64,000 nt of DNA from Paraburkholderia sprentiae WSM5005 (GTDB taxonomy: Bacteria > Pseudomonadota > Gammaproteobacteria > Burkholderiales > Burkholderiaceae): the NCBI RefSeq assembly GCF_001865575.2, contig NZ_CP017562.2:1984001-2048000 (forward strand). Reading direction: 5' to 3'. The notes beneath the pieces were generated by a model. The model was not told the origin of the DNA. It did no database searches and saw nothing but the letters and a program-made list of their open reading frames with translations. The position numbers were made by a program, and so were the translations under genes. Positions 62,701 to 64,000 of the stretch are shown here, in pieces. Position 1 is the first letter of the stretch; every line of letters begins with the position of its first letter.

Positions 62701-64000
62701 AGCGTCCCCCGGTTCGTGAAGCTGCCTGCTGTGGTGAAGCTCAGATCGTGATTCGCCTGGATCAGGGTGGCGGTGTCGAGCGTGTAGTCGCCATTGATGG
62801 TGACTGCGCCGTCACGGCCCGCCACGATGCGGCCATCACCGGTCAGCTGGTTCGTCGTGACACTCAGGTCCTGGTCACTGCCGATTGCGCCGCCCTGGTT
62901 CGCCAGCGTGCCAGCCGTGATGGCAACGGTGCCGCCGCTACCGGTGTCATTGCCGATCCGTCCCGACGTGTTGTCGAGCGTCGCCACGTTCAGACCGAGC
63001 GCACCGTTGGCGTGGATCGAACCATTCTGGTTCACGAGCGTCGCGCCAGCCTGGTCGAGCGTGAGGTGATTCGCACCCGCGAGTGTGCCGCCGGTGTTAC
63101 TCACCGACTGCGTCGCGTTCAGCGTCAGGTCGTGACCTGACAGGATCTGTGCGCCGTCCGTGTTCGACAGCGTCTGCGCGTTCACAGTCACGTCACCGTT
63201 GCCGCCGATCGTACCAGCGCCGCTCAAGCCGCCCGTGTTGGCGTTCGTGATGGTTGCCGCGCTAATGGTCGTCGCGCCTGTGCCGACATTGGCGATACGG
63301 CCATTCGTGTTGTCCACCGATGCGCCCGACACCCGCAATATCGTAGCCGCGCCGTCCGATTCGATCTGGCCACCGGCATTGACGAGCGCGCCCGATGCCG
63401 AGGCCAATACGCTGCCGTTGCCCTGGATCAGACCCGCTGAATTGTCGAGCATGCTGCCGGACCGGATGGTCGTCGCGCCGGATGCGGTGAGCGTACCGCC
63501 CGCATTGTTGACGCTGCCTCCCGCGACGGACACATCACCGTTGCCGCCGATCAGTCCGTTGCCGGTGTTCGTGAGTGCGCCGCTGGCGCTCACCGTCGTA
63601 GCCCCGGTGCCGCCGTTCGCAATCGTGCCGCCATCGTTCGCAACGCTCTGCGCTGACACGCCGAGCACGTCGTCGGCCTGCACGGTGCCGCCCACGTTGT
63701 TCAGCGTGCCCGTGCCGGTTATCGATACGTCGCGTGCGCCGACATAGCCGCCTGCGCCGTTATCGAGCGAGGCCACCTGAAAGGTCGCGGACGATTGCCC
63801 CGCGAGCGTCCCGCCCCGGTTCGATACCACGCCCCCGTGGACATCCAGCGAGCCATTCGTGGCGATGGTGCCCGCGTTGTTCGACAGCGAACCGGTGGCA
63901 ATGGACAGGGTGCCGGTCCCGGAATCCGTCATCCTGCCGCCGTCGTTGATGAGCGCAGCGGGCGCGAGCGTGAGGCTGGAACTGTTCGTCGCCAGCGATC
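56796..64000 (-). CDS. cdiA: CdiA-type contact-dependent inhibition effector, EndoU RNase C-terminus (5' end outside window)
   Basis: The frame is open to the right window edge, so the signal, TPS domain and more repeats are missing; 2400 codons are visible. Numbering from the Met at 63932: residues 1-570 are filamentous-haemagglutinin beta-helix repeats. Residues 570-1045 are a non-repeat block with YIICPTGGPIPACSNP and Tyr-rich stretches, plausibly the receptor-binding region. Residues 1045-1950 are FHA2 repeats. A pre-toxin domain with two Cys follows, leading to GENNQF (about 2171). Residues 2285-2378 are a bacterial EndoU nuclease: HVLYGDGPTSGGHLSG, GKSEFPATW, IKVVVD and IVTGYP, keeping the His, His, Lys and Tyr. 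It kills neighbours by RNA cleavage. Confidence 0.92.
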   Translation of the reverse strand, partial: SLATNSSSLTLAPAALINDGGRMTDSGTGTLSIATGSLSNNAGTIATNGSLDVHGGVVSNRGGTLAGQSSATFQVASLDNGAGGYVGARDVSITGTGTLNNVGGTVQADDVLGVSAQSVANDGGTIANGGTGATTVSASGALTNTGNGLIGGNGDVSVAGGSVNNAGGTLTASGATTIRSGSMLDNSAGLIQGNGSVLASASGALVNAGGQIESDGAATILRVSGASVDNTNGRIANVGTGATTISAATITNANTGGLSGAGTIGGNGDVTVNAQTLSNTDGAQILSGHDLTLNATQSVSNTGGTLAGANHLTLDQAGATLVNQNGSIHANGALGLNVATLDNTSGRIGNDTGSGGTVAITAGTLANQGGAIGSDQDLSVTTNQLTGDGRIVAGRDGAVTINGDYTLDTATLIQANHDLSFTTAGSFTNRGTLGAVNALTVNAANVDNQAGADLNSASTTVNAANAITNEGRIEGDTVTTNSATLTNAATIIGNTVTLNGSQSIVNTGAAAVMAAASQLNLYSPGDISNTGGANLFSLSEINIAADATRDGNGLLANRSHSVANDQSTIEAQGNIEVATQTLTNSRPAPTVETVTTDVETEHQTKRDKYIICPTGGPIPACSNPTWSDGYRNPLDATFSASQIMSQTSGPNATDNVLVVNVNGQQQTIWYNTLTKNADGSVTVNYWDDYNPNLNYLPSTEYPTFSGGHNGYQVVEVARDTTTTTQQDQVTGPQAQQAQLLAGGNMTLANVGTLNNSYSAIAAGGSIQIGASRQDGEIANGSGNYGGTLVNNAGQTLYQYQRQDIVSTFAWNLDTSQDRQTVTEPSIVLTPVAIGGTGGTIIANNTVRISGTDINNTNVAAANSATGATGGTLGANQVLTGPHVKAPQTVASSTGKLNITLPKSALYTYQTAPGASYLVVTDPRLTSYTNFISSDYMLGQLGLNPQSVEKRLGDGMYEEQLVREQITQLTGRVYLQGYTNNLDEYQALMTNGVNVAQQFGLEPGIALTAAQMDALTSDIVWLVSQTVTLPDGSTQQVLAPVVYLAQTHANDLQPTGALISADDVEIHATGSTTNSGVIKGGTQTVVSATDILNRGGTIGSSGTNGTTVVAATNDVVNASGMISGNRVAVLAGNNIINTTLVDTVGVSNAASDSRMSTTLLGAQGTIASSGDMVIAAGNDLTTHGANITAGGDAQITAGHDITVDAVQSTTSQSGMQNAQHHWDASSTVNETSAVTADGSLAMQSGNDTTLRGATVAAGGDLAVVAGGNLTATTVTDTATFNNVATDGPSRKEVDHAYDERAVGTTFTAGGNATLGAVSTDASKGNVTLTGSTLTTGVTNGMDNGTGAATIAATGNVTLNQAREEHDSYQAVQSKRGSIVSGSTTDTMQATQANIGVASTVSGDTVTVQAGRDLTIQGSNVVGTNDVKLGAAGNVNITASQDTQQSQSDYSKREYGFLSGLNPLNQLDGGLQGYTIGTRTTTDAQQATQVANNGSMIGSLNGNVTVTSGNDLHVTGSTLHAGNDLNLAGKTVTIDAAQDTATQNEQQSFKQTAISAGVSNPVIAAVQTANQMRKDVKQTNGDARLDALAAATTGLAAKNAYDAVMSDPTAVGGVGINVSLGTSHSNSNSAASSATALGSTISAGHNLNIAAGGAGADSNINVTGSNLTAGNNATLNAEGAINLQSAQNTNSQQSTNSGSSASIGVTFGVGKSNGISFQAGVSGTKGNGNGSDTTWTNTHVNAGNTLTLQSGGDTNLKGAVADGQQVIANVGGNLNIESLQDTSTYNSKQQSGGVSVSVCVPPICYGASSVAGNISQQKMNSDYASVTEQSGISAGDGGFQIDVKGNTDLKGAVIASSDAAVQSGVNSLTTATLTHSDIENTAEYSALSVGISGGYGGDIGKSQAGKADNTNPVPGTTLPKSGGLSMAPPIVMSASGDASGTTKSAISGGTITVTDGAKQQQLTGQTAEEAVAGISRDTSDTLGSVAPIFDKNKIEAGFDITSQFINQVGTFVNNRAKEADAAKAAASDPNLTPEQRAAAQQQADQLTAEWGPGGSYRQVLTALTVAAGGNVTGSAGQFAQSATVAYLQELGANGVKQIADYLDKDSTAAGESARAALHAIVGCAGAAASSQSCGAGAMGAATSSLLGTLLAPTDGMSAEDRQARENLVTSLVAGIAAAGGVNAATATGAGQIEGENNQFSVAVPAASSALPGWLVALGKLPGFKGETASKGDGVIADPATELDPTIKADTPMTTPSGSGVIDDIFKMPPVVDVAKGLVDYVITAVGGSDSGKATNTDNNSLLDPKAENHVLYGDGPTSGGHLSGVGNPGKSEFPATWTPQDITNAISDIATDPSTAWSKPAPGNGYVTGTGTINGVDIKVVVDPAKGRIVTGYPTNLPRNPK
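57161..57559 (-). repeat. cdiA copy of the pre-toxin direct repeat
   Basis: This is the parental copy of the 56042-56449 repeat, in frame within cdiA. It spans the ENNQ motif and the linker up to the toxin domain. Confidence 0.9.

Overview
The window reads as chromosomal DNA of a Burkholderia/Paraburkholderia-type betaproteobacterium. It is GC-rich with strong codon bias toward G/C in third positions. The gene families (paoABC, AEP phosphonate biosynthesis, OxlT/Frc oxalate genes, a CdiA...CdiB locus with cdiB last) fit that group. The assignment is inferred from gene content only. No rRNA, tRNA, CRISPR array or complete insertion sequence was seen.

Layout: 0-2.6 kb holds a truncated polysaccharide deacetylase, a Pr6Pr membrane protein, a CsbD-like stress protein and xthA. 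2.7-7.5 kb is a periplasmic molybdenum aldehyde dehydrogenase operon (paoABC) followed by a MocA-type nucleotidyltransferase. 7.6-12.6 kb has a PIG-L deacetylase, a small proline-rich ORF, and a tightly packed minus-strand phosphonate operon: a PEP mutase fused to a nucleotidyltransferase, phosphonopyruvate decarboxylase and AEP transaminase. 13-22 kb is mixed housekeeping: a chemoreceptor, a stand-alone division-type penicillin-binding protein, a DsbA-like isomerase, two LysE exporters, an IMPACT protein, a lipoprotein and a ketopantoate reductase.

22-37 kb is a C2/2-hydroxy-acid metabolism island. It contains an aldehyde dehydrogenase, two LysR regulators and an OxlT antiporter with both substrate-binding basic residues. 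A four-gene operon follows (TPP lyase, formyl-CoA transferase, FAH-family hydrolase, membrane protein), then a GntR regulator, an MHS transporter, and an OFA transporter with a 42-residue small subunit. The TPP enzyme carries 2-hydroxyacyl-CoA-lyase-like rather than oxalyl-CoA-decarboxylase-like active-site residues. A 17-bp motif repeated over the lyase promoter and in the gntR/MHS intergenic region is a candidate GntR operator.

37-51.5 kb holds a GDSL lipoprotein, DUF3830, AraC and LuxR-solo regulators, an ABC exporter, a glycine-rich secreted protein, a translationally coupled OpgC/tannase pair, an acyltransferase, an FtsH paralogue and an AroE-like dehydrogenase.

51.8-64 kb is a contact-dependent inhibition locus on the minus strand. 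The large CdiA (5' end outside the window) ends in an EndoU-type RNase and overlaps its immunity gene. Between this pair and cdiB lies a graveyard of displaced toxin/immunity cassettes. One is a duplicated pre-toxin segment joined to a colicin-E3-like 16S rRNase, disconnected by a one-base deletion and followed by a candidate immunity gene. Next come a VENN-motif remnant with an Imm42-like immunity gene, a degenerate ORF, a low-GC lipoprotein and a last pre-toxin scrap beside cdiB. This array is the most striking part of the window.
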